Below are positions 33,408-44,478 of a stretch of 64,000 nt of DNA, piece after piece. The position numbers and the translations under genes were made by a program. Each line of letters starts with the position of its first letter. The first letter of the stretch is position 1. The notes under the pieces are model-generated. The model was not told the origin of the DNA, searched no databases, and saw only the letters and a list, made by a program, of their open reading frames with translations. Source of the DNA: Protula sp. h YS-2021 (lineage: Eukaryota > Annelida > Polychaeta > Sabellida > Serpulidae); the NCBI GenBank assembly GCA_949752745.1, contig OX457028.1, positions 2,106,420-2,170,419 of the forward strand, given 5' to 3'.

Positions 33408-33892
33408 TGTTACGCAGTCATTTAAATAATTTATGTCTTTTATAATTAATTGACATCAGGTCACTTAAAAGTGACACGTATTGCTTAATCAGTGCCAAAA
33501 TTTTCAAGTATTTATGGCATGACACTGTACAAGTCACGTGATGTCTGTAGCATATAAACAGTTTCTTCCCGCCTTTTGACTAATTGTTTCAAGTTTCGGA
33601 CGGTGCGTAATCATATTTAAGAAAGTTCCGATAAAATTGGTAAGATTCAAATCTCTTGTGATTGTGAATTAAGTAATTTATTTATTTGTGAAATTATTAA
33701 GACTAAATTAATATAACAGGGTAAAATTGATTTAAGAGTAACGTTTAGTGTTTAGATCAGTCGTTAAAGTTTTGTTTCTTCTTTGTTTTTTCTTAGCATT
33801 ACGGCTTTACGGCATCGGTATTTACAAGAGATACGAAGCCGCGTTGTTATGATTAAACAAGCTCTTTGTTTCGTATTCCCTGATCACTCAAA
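33408..33892. mobile_element. ~485-bp insertion in the LINE with a 6-bp TSD (solo-LTR-like)
   Basis: AGTATG is present at 33402-33407 and again at 33893-33898. Removing one copy with the intervening DNA restores an open LINE frame (GIVCINDIL), so the junctions are exact. The insert begins TGTTACGC, a common LTR start, and contains TATAAACAGTTTCTTCC and TATAACA near 33718, but its end does not show a clean CA. The class is uncertain: LTR fragment, or another element. Confidence 0.6.
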
Positions 33893-34359
33893 AGTATGCA
33901 TCAATGATATATTAGAGGATGATCAAACCTTTATAAGTAAGGAACAGTTGGAAACAAAATTTAACATTAAGTGCAGCTTTCTTAAATTTTTGAATCTTAA
34001 GTCAGCGATAAAAATGCCAGACAGTTGTTGCAATCAAGGGGTATTACAGTAAATAGAAAAATATCAAAGGAAATGATTGTCGACCAAAAATTTCAATCAA
34101 TAAGTGTAAAAATTATAAATGTACAAAAAGCTAAATGTAGAGTCTATTACACAGAACTTATCTCTACTCAAGTTAAGCCCTTTCAAAATGGTCACGTACC
34201 GGCTTTGTATCAGAGGATCTGTTTTTCAATAGCGTTCATAATGCGAAAAAATCTTGCCTAGACACAAGACTGGTTGCTTTCCAGTTTAAAGTAATTAATG
34301 ATTTGATAGCACATAATAAAAATTTACAACGAGAAGCTCATTCCGCTAGCGAAATGTTG

Positions 34360-34851
34360 AACACTTGACAAACATTAAAACGCAAAAATACTTCCTTCAA
34401 TGGATTATTTCTTGAATAATATATTGCAAACAACACAGCTTGAATACGTCTTATAAGCCGAGTAGTGTTTGGTTTCTGTTGACTTAAGGTTTTATTGACT
34501 TATCTAGCATACTCCGTGTTAGCTATTTACGCAGTGAGAGCTCACACAAAGCTCACTGTGCAACTGTGTGTGATGTGGGTTAAATGCTACGCATTTACTT
34601 GCAAAAAATACACTCTTTTCACATGGCGTTTTAACACAGAAAACGAAATAAAAGACGCAAATTAAAAGTGACATGCACATGTTCAGATCAAACTCTTCAT
34701 AAGTCCCAAGTTTCATGGTCGTAGGGCCCATAGTGTCAGAGGAGAAGAAGACACAAAAAATCGGAAAAAGTGTCACGAAGAAAAAAAAAAGGACGAATTT
34801 TGCTCGCACAAATTCATGTAACTCTTGCAAGCCAAAGGCTTGTCAAGTGTT
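34360..34851. mobile_element. 492-bp TIR element in the LINE 3' part
   Basis: AACACTTGACAA at 34360-34371 is repeated exactly, inverted, at 34840-34851. Outside it, AAATG occurs on both sides (34352-34356 and near 34853-34857), a possible ~5-bp duplication. Removing it brings together two halves of the LINE C-terminal region. The minus-strand ORF 34519-34830 inside is unsupported. Confidence 0.6.
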
Positions 34852-35292
34852 AAAAATGGGACATAAAAGAATCCAATAAGCACAACGAGTGCGACGCAGA
34901 GGACACTACTTGGCATATGTTCTGTAACTGTCCAAAAAACAACAAACAGAATGCGACTGATTTTAAATTTGATTAAAATTTCAAGTGTTAATGTGCTGAA
35001 TTTATTTTTGGAACCAAGGAGGGTACACTAAATGTGATCTTTATTCTGTCCAAGCAAAATGGAGTCAATTTCTCTTCTTTCTAGAGCTTTAAATGTTGGC
35101 TAAGGATTCAGAGCGAAAGAAGTATTTTTTCTTATTTTTTTCTCTCTTTCTTATGTATGTGTTCTTTTTCAGTTTCTGTGTTCTCATTGTAAAAAATAAT
35201 AAAAAGTTTCAATAAAAAAATTGTTTCACAGCTGATAACATTTCTTCACAATATGTTTTGCACAATATATTGTCTCAATGTAATGTCAGCCA

Positions 35293-35547
35293 TTATACTG
35301 CAATGTAGATTAGCCACTCTCTCACTTCATCAAACAGTCTTGGATCAAATCGAGCAAAGTGATATGCTGCTTCCACATCAAACTCCTCAACTCTGTCAAT
35401 GTCTGAAAGCACAAACTCTTTGATAAAATCCACACGTAAGTTTGGCAAGTTCGGCGTTGAATGAGCAAGTTCCAGATAGATGCTGAAGTGTTGCAGTTGT
35501 TGTTGAACAGACCCAAAACGTGCCAGTTCACTTATCATGTAGTCCAC
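35293..35547 (-). CDS. Small ORF of the virus-like minus-strand cluster (unidentified)
   Basis: Eighty-four codons starting MDYMISELARFGSVQQQLQH, with FIKEFVLSDIDRVEEFDVEA and a FDEVREWL end. Composition is that of a real protein. It is the last of a tandem series of short minus-strand ORFs and lies 60 bp from the LINE target site. Family not recognised. Confidence 0.4.
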   Translation of the reverse strand: MDYMISELARFGSVQQQLQHFSIYLELAHSTPNLPNLRVDFIKEFVLSDIDRVEEFDVEAAYHFARFDPRLFDEVREWLIYIAV

Positions 35548-35676
35548 TTACTTCTCCTTGAAACACGTTTTACATCCATCCTTGCTTCACAGCTCCGTAT
35601 GGTGGTTGAATAATAATATAACACGTCTGCATACTATGACGGTTGGCGCGCAAGTGATACCAAAAAAGTCTTACTC

Positions 35677-35940
35677 TCAAGATACTCTTTGTTGGCCACA
35701 CTTGTTGCAGAAGTAGTCTGGTTCACATATCTTGCAACTGTACTTGTACCAATGACAGTAATAATCCTCAGCATATCCGTATGCACCACAATATTCACAG
35801 GTAAGTCCAATTTGATTTTGCACGTTCATAGTCTCCAACTGAACGCCAGCCAGTCTTTTCTTGGATAGCTTTGACACTTTCATCCGATTGTCCTTTTGCA
35901 TTTTGATGACAGTTTTTTCTTGCCATGACATTCCGTACAT
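35677..35940 (-). CDS. Small Cys-rich ORF of the virus-like cluster
   Basis: Eighty-seven codons; the basic N-terminus contains RMKVSKLSKKRLAGVQ. The C-terminal half has four Cys pairs or near-pairs: CEYC, YYCHWYKYSC, CKIC and CNKC, suggesting a zinc-ribbon or double zinc-finger fold. It starts 34 bp after the previous ORF ends, a compact virus-like spacing. No family assigned. Confidence 0.45.
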   Translation of the reverse strand: MYGMSWQEKTVIKMQKDNRMKVSKLSKKRLAGVQLETMNVQNQIGLTCEYCGAYGYAEDYYCHWYKYSCKICEPDYFCNKCGQQRVS

Positions 35941-35973
35941 GGCTCGGGTTTGGTGAATAAAACTGAGTTGATG

Positions 35974-36255
35974 TTATCCATCATTCATGGTGATGTAATA
36001 CTTGTATACCTCCCCTTCAATCCCTTCAAACAGTGATGTGTGCACAAAACTCACATAGCGTATGCTTTGGTATGAAATGACTTCAAGCCACTTCGTTTGC
36101 GTTACGTACAGTTTGAAGCCAATGTTGCGTAAATTTGGTGGTACTAAAGCAAGCCATTTCTCTCCACATTTGATTCGAAGAAATAGACCAAATTCTCCAT
36201 GCTCCACAATAATGTTTATGTTCACACTAATTTTAAAGCTGTTTGTCTTCTCCAT
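35974..36255 (-). CDS. Small ORF with a YVSF motif (relative of 11916-12239)
   Basis: Ninety-three codons: MEKTNSFKISVNINIIVEHG, LFLRIKCGEKWLALVPPNLR, KWLEVISYQSIRYVSF and EVYKYYITMND. The second half aligns by eye with the ORF following the Polinton PC4-like gene (VSYVSF, VYDTYINLD). Same size class and position in a gene cluster, so I infer a shared virus-like family. Function unknown. Confidence 0.5.
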   Translation of the reverse strand: MEKTNSFKISVNINIIVEHGEFGLFLRIKCGEKWLALVPPNLRNIGFKLYVTQTKWLEVISYQSIRYVSFVHTSLFEGIEGEVYKYYITMNDG

Positions 36256-36279
36256 GGTTGCACATTGAATGCTGACTTA

Positions 36280-36510
36280 GTCCTCTTTATCCGCTCCTTT
36301 TACACGTATGTTTTCGCAGAGTCAGCTCCTTGAAAGCATCAGTTGGGTCGAACGGTATCGCTCATTTCTTCAGTCAGGTATATGTACGTGTCTTGGTTGA
36401 AATAGCCTTCTTCCCATAAACACTATAAAATGTTACTATAGGCTAGAGGAAGCATTGCTTGAAAATTCCGTTTCAACAGCGTGACATCTTCCTCGCTAAA
36501 GGGTATGGTC
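36280..36510 (-). pseudogene. Broken ORF of the virus-like cluster
   Basis: Read on the minus strand the frame gives PFSEEDVTLLKRNFQAMLPL, a stop, CLWEEGYFNQDTYIYLTEEM, and a further stop. Two stops, no frameshift needed. The family is not recognised. Confidence 0.35.
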
Positions 36511-36750
36511 TTGCTAGATTCAAATTTAGATTTGAGATGCTCGTCTCCTTCGTCGTCGCTTGACATGGTCACTTCTTCCTCAAAATGCTTCAGATGTGCT
36601 TTTAGCTACGTGCTGAGTTGTGTGTGCTGCCATTTACAAGCGAATTTGCAACCCAGAATGGGTAGTCAGGTCCCTCAGGATCTGGCATTCCTTGCTGCAC
36701 TGTAGGCACGTCTTCCTCCAAGGCTTTGTCCTCAGGATCTGAATTCTTTG

Positions 36751-36952
36751 CTACACTGCAAGGACACCTGACGGAGCGCCTAATGTTTCCTCAAAGGCTT
36801 TTTCAGGGTCTGTCATTGCAGCCAAGAACGCATCATTCTCTACCACAGTTAACAATATGTCATCAAAAACAACCGTTACGTTAGCACAGAGGCGAAACAG
36901 GTCATCAGTGTCTCTGTTGATAGCTGGAAGTGTATTCAGTGGCGTTTCCATG
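36751..36952 (-). CDS. Small acidic ORF, probable first gene of the virus-like cluster
   Basis: The likely start is the ATG at ~36952: METPLNTLPAINRDTDDLF, then LCANVTVVFDDILLTVVEN and MTDPEKAFEETLG. The longer frame upstream (to 37089) runs into a 68-bp repeat and is not trusted. Unknown function. Confidence 0.35.
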
Positions 36953-37009
36953 ATGTCTTGACGACGTACTTGCCGTTTATACGAATTTTTCTGGTTTTTT
37001 CGGGAAGGT

Positions 37010-37225
37010 AGAAACCAAAAATGTTCAGAATTGTCTGAAACGGAAGAATATGCAAAAATCTGAAAATGGCCAAGGGGTTCAGAAACCAAAAATGTTCAGA
37101 ACTGTCGGAAGCGGATAAATATGCAAAAATCAGAAAAGGGCCCTAGGGGATCCCAAACCAAAAATGTTCAGAATTGTGCGAAACGGATAAATATGGAAAA
37201 ATCTCAAAATGGCCCTGGGTGGGAG
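37010..37225. repeat. ~68-bp tandem repeat, three copies
   Basis: AAACCAAAAATGTTCAGAATTG followed by GAAACGGATAAATATGCAAA and AATCAGAAAAGGGCC; copies begin near 37012, 37083 and 37155. Confidence 0.8.
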
Positions 37226-37450
37226 GTCCGACCTACCCGACATACTATCATGTAATATGTATACAAAGCTAAATTAGGCTAAATTTTGCTCTCCTGGGGG
37301 GCGGGGGAGGTAGCTGCTGATGAGAAGTTAGTTGCTGCCTCTCTAGTTACTTGATTGACGTTTCGCGGCGTGGGAAGTCCCTCGCCTTAGCTCTTGGCTT
37401 AATTTCTTCCCACCCGTTGAGCCTTTGATCTAGTAATCTAGCAGTCTTTG

Positions 37451-37451
<1 letters not shown>

Positions 37452-37494
<43 letters not shown>
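37452..37494. repeat. (AT)n microsatellite
   Basis: A pure TA run ending TATGCAG. Confidence 0.95.
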
Positions 37495-37496
<2 letters not shown>

Positions 37497-37536
37497 GCTC
37501 AAATCAGAGGCTTCTCACACTCGCGTCTTTTCGCAG

Positions 37537-37981
37537 TTCTGACAACCTGAAATTTAAAGAAGAGTTCTTCACCGCTGAACGCAGGCAGAAATATCTCCTC
37601 ACTGAGGCAATCTTTGAAGACTATGAAATATTCAAGTTGGAGAAGGTGAGGGAGAAAAGACGGAAACGGCCGCGACATAACAGATTTGGGAAGGCGGCGA
37701 CAGCGGCATATCAGCGAGCCGGAGGCCGGCTCGTCTCAAAAAGCCGCCGTCAGCCTGCTGCAACCAGCTCCTGCCAGCCAGCCAGCTCCTGTCAGCTCGC
37801 CACAGCCAACCGCCGTTCTGAGCTAGCCTCCAACTGCTGGGTGCCTCCAACTGCTGCCAGCCAGCCGCAGCGAGCTTCTACCTGTCGCCAATTGCAGCCA
37901 ACCGCCGACTTCATCCTGGAAGACCCCAGTAAAGAGTCCATGTTGCTTCTATGCTCAGAATTTCACCAGGAGACAACATGA
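37537..37981 (+). CDS. Candidate exon with a basic KREK segment and a Gln/Ser/Ala repeat tail
   Basis: A plausible acceptor TCTTTTCGCAG (AG 37535-37536) leads into SDNLKFKEEFFTAERRQKYL, IFEDYEIFKLEKVREKRRK and then a CAGCC/CTGCCAGC-rich stretch encoding SSCQPASSCQ-type sequence, stopping at 37979-37981. The first ~50 residues look coding, the rest is a GC-rich repeat. No family recognised and no partner exon found. Confidence 0.25.
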
Positions 37982-37984
37982 GTT

Positions 37985-40776
37985 AGTGTGCCCAGAGGAT
38001 ATGAAAACTGAGTCACATTACTGTAGCGTTCCGGGAAGGTAGTTCAAGTCGACGGCGGATGCGATTGCTGCACACCTGCGGAAGTGTCACTGCAACTAGA
38101 ATACAGTGAGGCGCTTAGCCTCTGGCTGCCCTTTTTAGGGCGGCTGCCAGATATTCTGAAATGTGCGCTTCTTCTTGTTGCTGTGTTTGTGTGTGCGTGT
38201 GGGGGGGCGAATTTTAAAAAGTAAGGATCGGACGATCGGGCGCTCAACTTCTGGCCCAAAGTTCCTCTAGCATCGTCGGGTAACACAGGATATGCATGAA
38301 ACCAATTTTCATAAATATATTACAACCCTAGGCTGTAAAAACTGCCGTGCTTTTGAAAATCCACACTTTATGCCCTGATTTTCGTACCAGTCATTACCAG
38401 TACCAAGTTTAAATTTCCAGTAAGTGTTTACACGACTGTATCTTTTTACATGGGTTGTGACCCGGACATTTTTGGGACGTTATTTTTCGGCGTCTACATA
38501 AATCGTCGATTTCACAAAATATATTAGAGGCGTTATTTGAGAGTCCAAAAACGTTGTTTTGAGGTAGCAAAAATCAATTTAATCATACGGATGTTCAATG
38601 GGTGAGAAAGGCGTTAAGTAGTCGTTCATCTATAGTCACACATGCGATGATATATCAAATTACAACAAGATTCAATGTTGCGGAAGTGGATTTCTGCGGG
38701 TAAAATCAAGGTCTACACATCCTTGTTCATGTAGTGTTTGTTGAACGTTGTGTCAAAGACTTTGGTCTATGGGTGTAATCAATCAAAACCGAATTACAAA
38801 GAGATTTAATGTTGCGATTTGGCCTGGTACAGACGCAACGTTCTGCGTTTTCTCGACGTCAGAATGTTTACTGGGATATAACATGTGAAAGCTGTGTTGC
38901 ATTTAGTTTTTGTGCAACTGGCAACTTGGCATGACCTTTAGCAAGGGTTTTTGCAGAATTCTGAATTTTTGAGTGTTTGGAATTGTACTTTTTGTGGCCC
39001 AAGTGTAATTTTCGTAAATGGTCTAACTGTCTATTAATATGATCATTGAACTTATATTTTACCGTTAACACAACTTCTGAACATTTCTCTTAATATTTTT
39101 GTAAAATGTGTAGAGTTGATTTAGATAAGATGCTGCATAATATAATATGATATCATACAATACAACATTGATGTTTAAATGAACATTACAATTACCGCTC
39201 ATCCCATAAAACGTAACGCGATACGTAAACTGTACAACAATAAAATGTAGCTAGCTGTTAAGAAATAAGTGAGAGGTGTGACTTTATGAATAAAAAACTT
39301 GCTTACGAGAAAAATAAAAACTTACCTTAGCATAAATAAACCAAAGCTATAATAAGTATGACATAATAACAATTTTTTATGTTTCCTTTGGGCTAACAAC
39401 TAAAATAGGTCCTCGATGTTCATGACAAGGAGTGTTCATTCTTTTTTAATGGCTCGTTCTTAAAGGGTTGTGGGTTTTGTCATATCCTGTGATGCCATAT
39501 GGCAGAGAAGGACTATAATAATATAATGGCAGATTGAATAATTGTCATTTCCCAGTATTGGCAGTATTGTTGTGACAAGATTTTCGAATGCACTAAAAGA
39601 AATGCTTCAAAAGGTTTAAAGTGGAATTTTACTTGCTAAAAGTATTTGAGGGGTGTTGGTCATATGTCAGATTTTGTGGTTCCTCGCTAATATTAATACT
39701 GCTCTTATCTCCCCAAAAAATGTGTCTAGTGCAGCAGCACATGGATGCTATTTTTATGTCAAAACTAAAAGGGACGAGTGCTGCTTTTAAATTACAGAGG
39801 CTGGGGATTGAAATTCCTTATTACAACAATATACAATATTTTATTTTCTATGGAGTTCTTTGGTTCTTGCTTTAAATTTTTAACTGCCTAAAATCTGCGC
39901 ATACTAAAGAACTTATAAAGCATAAGTCGTTAAGAGCACCATGTCAAAATAAAACAACCCACAGGGAAACTAACAAAAGGGACATAGCAGGTTAACATGT
40001 GTAGGATGGTCCAAGGTCATTGTAAAAAAAAGTCAATTTATGCACTGCTGTGGGAATTATGTCCATAAAATTAATCTCCATTCTCACGTCTGGCGATATC
40101 TAGTAAAGGTATCATAAGATTTTCGTGGGATTAATTTTCCTTTCAGTAGGTTGCATAGCTGCAGCTTGGGCTTATTAATATCATTTTCCACATCTACATA
40201 GTTTCTGGATCTATATTCCGTCTATCTTTAACGTGTGCAGAAAACTGACGTCCATATCCATTTCCGAAGCCATATTTAAGTGTGATTTGTTTATTCATAC
40301 ATAGTTTGAATGGTGTCAAGCACTAAATAAAACGTAATATTTCGCGCAGAAGCATAATATTAAAAAAAGAAAACTCTTATTGTTATTATTATGGCGGAGG
40401 GTACACTGAATTATGGACAGATCTCAGTATATTCCCTTTATAGCTTCAGTAGGAGAAAGATAAATTTTTAGTATGGACTTAAGAATTGGTCTCGATGAGT
40501 CATTTTTGATACTTGTCAATCAGATCCTGACTTGCAAACGCCAAGCTTGAATAGATGAAACAAAAGCAGCGAAAAAGTGGCGTGCACCATATGATTTCAT
40601 TAAATCTTGACGATTTCAACAAAAATTCAAGTGTAATCAAAATTATTTTTTGTCTGTTGTGTTTGTAATTTTAGGTACACAACTCCTATATAATTGTGAA
40701 AACGCTTTTGTTTTTGTTTTGGTTGGCGCGTAGCTTGTTTTAGATAAAACTGCCAGCGTTAAGGATCAAATCCCAA
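37985..40776. other. Unassigned stretch upstream of the CHTF18-like first exon
   Basis: One hairpin-like GGCTGCCCTTTTTAGGGCGGC near 38126-38147 echoes the hairpin at 6840-6865. Otherwise AT-rich with no gene seen. The promoter of the gene starting at 40777 should lie at the right end, but I see no clear TATA box. Confidence 0.35.
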
Positions 40777-40846
40777 ATGGATGACTTTGATCAATTATAT
40801 GAAGATGAACTAGAGGCACTTGATGATGTGTTAAATGATTTTCCAG
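40777..40846 (+). CDS. CHTF18: CHTF18-like gene, exon 1
   Basis: ATG at 40777 gives a short acidic frame, MDDFDQLYEDELEALDDVL ending NDFP, and a donor CCAG/GTTGAT with GT at 40847-40848, phase 1. The YxDELExL pattern resembles the acidic N-terminus of CHTF18 proteins, and the phase joins in frame to exon 2 at 50326 (making a glycine codon). Known role of the family: large subunit of the alternative CTF18-RFC clamp loader, which acts with DCC1, CTF8 and PCNA in sister-chromatid cohesion. The 9.5-kb intron is long but is mostly repeats. Link to the later exons is inference. Confidence 0.5.
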
Positions 40847-41284
40847 GTTGATTAGTTGATTGATTGAAAAATCCTGTAATATCGCCCAGCTCCTCCAGTT
40901 CCCAGTTGTTGGGAGGATATAAATTGATGCCAGAAGATCATAATTGGTGGCAACAGAATGTTAAAATCCGACTCTGCTAAATAAACCAGATGTAAATATG
41001 GCAACCCGTTTGACTTCAATATTCCTTATTTGCGATACTTTGAAAAATGAAACCAATAAGCCAAATCACACTTCGAGGTTTCGAATAAAATACGCAGTAA
41101 TTTTGAATTTAGACTGCGAGGGAACCGGGTAAAAATGAATGAAATCATTGAAAAATATAGAAGAAATATCGCAAAAAAAAAACAGCTCATACTCGGAGCA
41201 TATAAGAAATTGAAACTTGAAACTATTTGTTAAAACTTTTAATACATTTTAAAAATAATATACGCTTTGTTAAAAACCCGATTG

Positions 41285-42965
41285 GTCTTCAAGATTCAAG
41301 ATTCAAAGATTTTATTTCCAAAATAGCAATATTTACAATTCGGCAAACTAATATACAATTAGATATGATAAACAAGCTACAATTGGAAAAGGTAGACCGA
41401 AAAAGTTTTCACTTATGAGGAAAGCCTACCTATTTAATTTAATACTTAAGCATAGTAATACTTGAATAACCATACCAGACATTATGCATAAGTAATTAAC
41501 AAAGATTTTTGTACGACTCCAGAATGAATTTTTTATAGCTACTCTTATAAATATTGAATGATTTACAGTTTCGCAAATTTTCATTAAGATTGTTCCACAA
41601 TTTGACTCCAATTGAAGATAAGCAAAATGACTTAAGTTTTGTTCTTTTGAACCTGACAATAAATTTTCCTGCTTGCCTAGTTGTTCTAACATTAATGTCA
41701 AATAACGCGTTGATTCTTATGGGCAGTAATTTATGCTTAGCTTTATACATAACATTACAAGTGTTTAATTTAACAATATCTACAAATTTTAATAACTTAC
41801 ATTTTTCAAAAATAGCATTTGTGTGTGCTCTAAAGTATGCATGATCAATAATTCTAATTACCTTTTTTTGCAAAATAATTAAATTATGAATTCTTGATAT
41901 GTAATTGTTACCCCAAGTTTCACAGCAGTAGTTTAAATATGGTAATATAAGTGAACGATACAATGAATATAATGAGTGTTTATCTAACAAATACCTAACC
42001 TTGTATAGAACAGAAATACTTTTAGCAACTTTGTTTTGGACATCTTTAATTTGATTATTCCATGTAAGCTTACTATCAATTGTAACACCTAAGAACTTAG
42101 TCGCATTCACTCTTTCGATCTGAATACCATTTATTTGTATGTCAAAATCACTGTTACACTGTATATTAGAGAATACCATGAAATTGGTTTTATCAATATT
42201 TAGAGACAGTTTATTTACACGAAACCAAGTTTCTAAGTTTATTAGTTCATGACATATAGTTTCATAAATTTCTAATACATCATATCCTGTATAAAAAATA
42301 TTTGTATCGTCTGCAAAGAGGATAAATTTTAATAAAGTAGATACATTATGTAAGTCGTTAATATACAACAAAAATAAAGATGGGCCTAGTATAGAACCCT
42401 GAGGAACCCCACAACGCACTGACAATTTATCTGAAGATATATAATTAAATTGTACATATTGAAATCTGTTAGTTAAATAACTATCTAGCCACATTAATGC
42501 ATTACCTCTTATACCATAAATCTCTAATTTCTTTAACAATATGTCATGATCTAACGTATCAAACGCCTTCTTTAAGTCAATAAATACCCCTACTGTTATT
42601 TTTTTTTCTATCAAGTGCTGAAGTTAATTCTTCTATGAGATCTAAAAGTGCTAAAGAAGTACTATGATTTTTACGAAATCCATACTGACCTTCAAACAAT
42701 ATATCATTCTTATACACAAAATTCATAAGTCTGACATTAAATATTTTTTTCAAGTATTTTAGAAAACTGAGGTAAAAGAGAAACTGGACGATAATTAGTA
42801 AACACTTGTGTATCACCTGATTTGAACAAAGGAACAACTTTAGCTATTTTCATATCTGCTGGAAATATACCACATTCAAACGATTTGTTACAAATATGAG
42901 TAAAAGGTTCTGCAATATAATTACTTATTAATTTAAGGGTCTTGGTGCAAGAGAAATTTGACATC
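41285..42965 (-). mobile_element. CR1/Jockey-group LINE, 5'-truncated, in intron 1
   Basis: An RT-bearing element on the minus strand ends at its 3' side in a short repeat (TTGAATC/TCTTGAA words at 41286-41312), typical of CR1/L2-type elements that lack poly(A). The left (5') end is inside the RT N-terminal region near 42965. It is antisense to the host gene. Confidence 0.75.
41496..42962 (-). pseudogene. Reverse transcriptase of the CR1-like LINE (nearly intact)
   Basis: The main 372-codon frame carries VGVFIDLKKAFDTLDHDILL, YGIRGNALMWLDSYL, VRCGVPQGSILGPSLF and the catalytic ILFADDTNIF, then KLSLNIDKTNFMVF and KFLGVTIDSKLTW; the end reads KLWNNLNENLRN. Two further frames upstream add MKIAKVVPLFKSGD, NYRPVSLLPQFSKILEK and GFRKNHSTSLALLDLIEEL. 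Frameshifts lie near 42770 and at a T-run near 42600. No endonuclease. The intact body makes it younger than the L1-like copies. Confidence 0.9.
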
Positions 42966-44478
42966 TAAGAGCAATCTCTCTATCATTTTTAATTTTTTTA
43001 CCGGTTACTTTCATTCGAAACGCAGTATTTTTGCGCAATTTTATTGGGAACGCTCAAAGAGTGATTTGGCTTATTTTTACGAGGCTGGTCATCCTATGAC
43101 AGCGAGAGTCGTAGTTCCTATAATAAAACATGCCATTGATGTCAATCTCGGCGCACGACTGTCAGACTTGGTCCAATTTTATGGTCAAATAATAATTTTG
43201 TACTGTGTTTTCTTGAGATCAGGATATGGAATCACCTATTGTCGCCCACAACAACAATGACTGCTATTGCAAAACCACTTTTTACTCGAGATTGGGAGTT
43301 CGCCGGGGTCGAAAATAAAGCACCAGGGTACTTCTCAGTGTGCTTTTCAATAAAAAGCCTGCCAGTTCGAACCTCGGTATCCTGGAACATGCGCCGAAAG
43401 CTCCAGAGCCTCGAAAATTAAGATCATTGGCATTTCTATGACAGGAAATGTGACCCTTTCTGTCCTAGGAAGATGGAAAGGGTCTGCTGGGACTAGTACG
43501 AGGTCGGCAAGATAAAACTGGGCGATAACACTAGGTAGAGCAAACACTGTGATATGAAACATGTCATGTGTAATAGACAAGTATGTGTATTTATTAGGAC
43601 AATCTTAATATTATTAATTGTTAAAACAAGATATTTCTTCTGTTTCATTGTAATAAATAATGCATAAAGAAATACATAAACAGCTGATTGATTGATTGCA
43701 TAAGTTGATAGCGCTTGGAGGAACTTAGTAGGTATGGGTTATAAGCGATGTTGCCTGTTTTTTATATGTTGTTCGGTCAAGTTGTGCTGCGGCACACAAA
43801 AAAACTTAGGTAATAAAAGTCATAAATTGTCGCCCAATCTACCTCTCTCACCCCGTACTTTCGGGCCTTTCCGATAGAGGTACTGTTTCGACTGCAGTTT
43901 TTTTTTTGTTATAAATTATAAAGAAATAATAAGGGTAAAATATAAAAATTCTTATTTTTTTCTCAACATGGGCACTATTAAATTAAAAAAGCCAACATAT
44001 GACTTTTTAAAAAACTATTTTATATATTATTTTGCCTCTTTTACAACCCACTTATGAATATATTTCTGGCAAAATGGAATTTTGTTGATTTTTGCCTGTT
44101 TTTTCTATCATTTCTTTATGTCTTTATATCATCCTCATTCGATCGAAACGCCAAATCTCTTCGGCAAAATTCTAAGTACGAATCCGCTTATTTGGATCTA
44201 CTGTTATAATTCATTCTGCTCCACTGGTAAGCAGCTGATGGTTATTTCTGATTATGTTCGCCATCCAAACTAAGTCTTTCTCAATTCAGAGGAAACAACA
44301 GGCATCCAGACCCTTTTTAACTGAACATTTTCCAATACTTTCCAATCACACACAATGCCAACTGTACTCTTTTTTTTTCAACCCAGCATTTTCTTTTAAA
44401 AAAGGAGACTTTTTACAATAAAAGTTATAAACTGTATTATATCTTTTTGATTACTTGAAATTAATGCAGTACTGTTCC
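42966..44478. other. Unassigned intronic stretch
   Basis: AT-rich; no exon with splice sites in phase 1 was found. The 100-codon ORF at 42958-43260 is unsupported. Confidence 0.3.

Larger units (their letters stand above)
31500..34960 (+). pseudogene. Reverse transcriptase and C-terminal part of the second LINE
   Basis: RT signatures: GKNPGWDGLTFEFYKTFW, LFQLDFAKAFDSVEWLF, VRQGCPLSCVLF, and a mutated catalytic block ESADDTTYIA where F is expected before ADD. Thumb: RQLSLIGKILVAKSQGMSNL. The C-terminal part is interrupted at KDWYECGIV (33405), resumes at CINDILEDDQTFISKEQLE (33899), and is interrupted again before a Cys/His block NECDAEDTTWHMFCNC near 34880-34930. Multiple stops and frameshifts. 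Confidence 0.8.
31438..35219 (+). mobile_element. Second L1-like LINE, 5'-truncated, 14-bp TSD
   Basis: Flanks ATTGTTTTACAGCT (31424-31437) and ATTGTTTCACAGCT (35220-35233) form a 14-bp target duplication with one mismatch. The 3' end is AAAAATAATAAAAAGTTTCA followed by AATAAAAAAA. The left end falls within the region between endonuclease and RT, so it is a 5'-truncated copy. It shares motif style with the LINE at 19021-24174 but is a different subfamily. It carries two later insertions. Confidence 0.85.
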
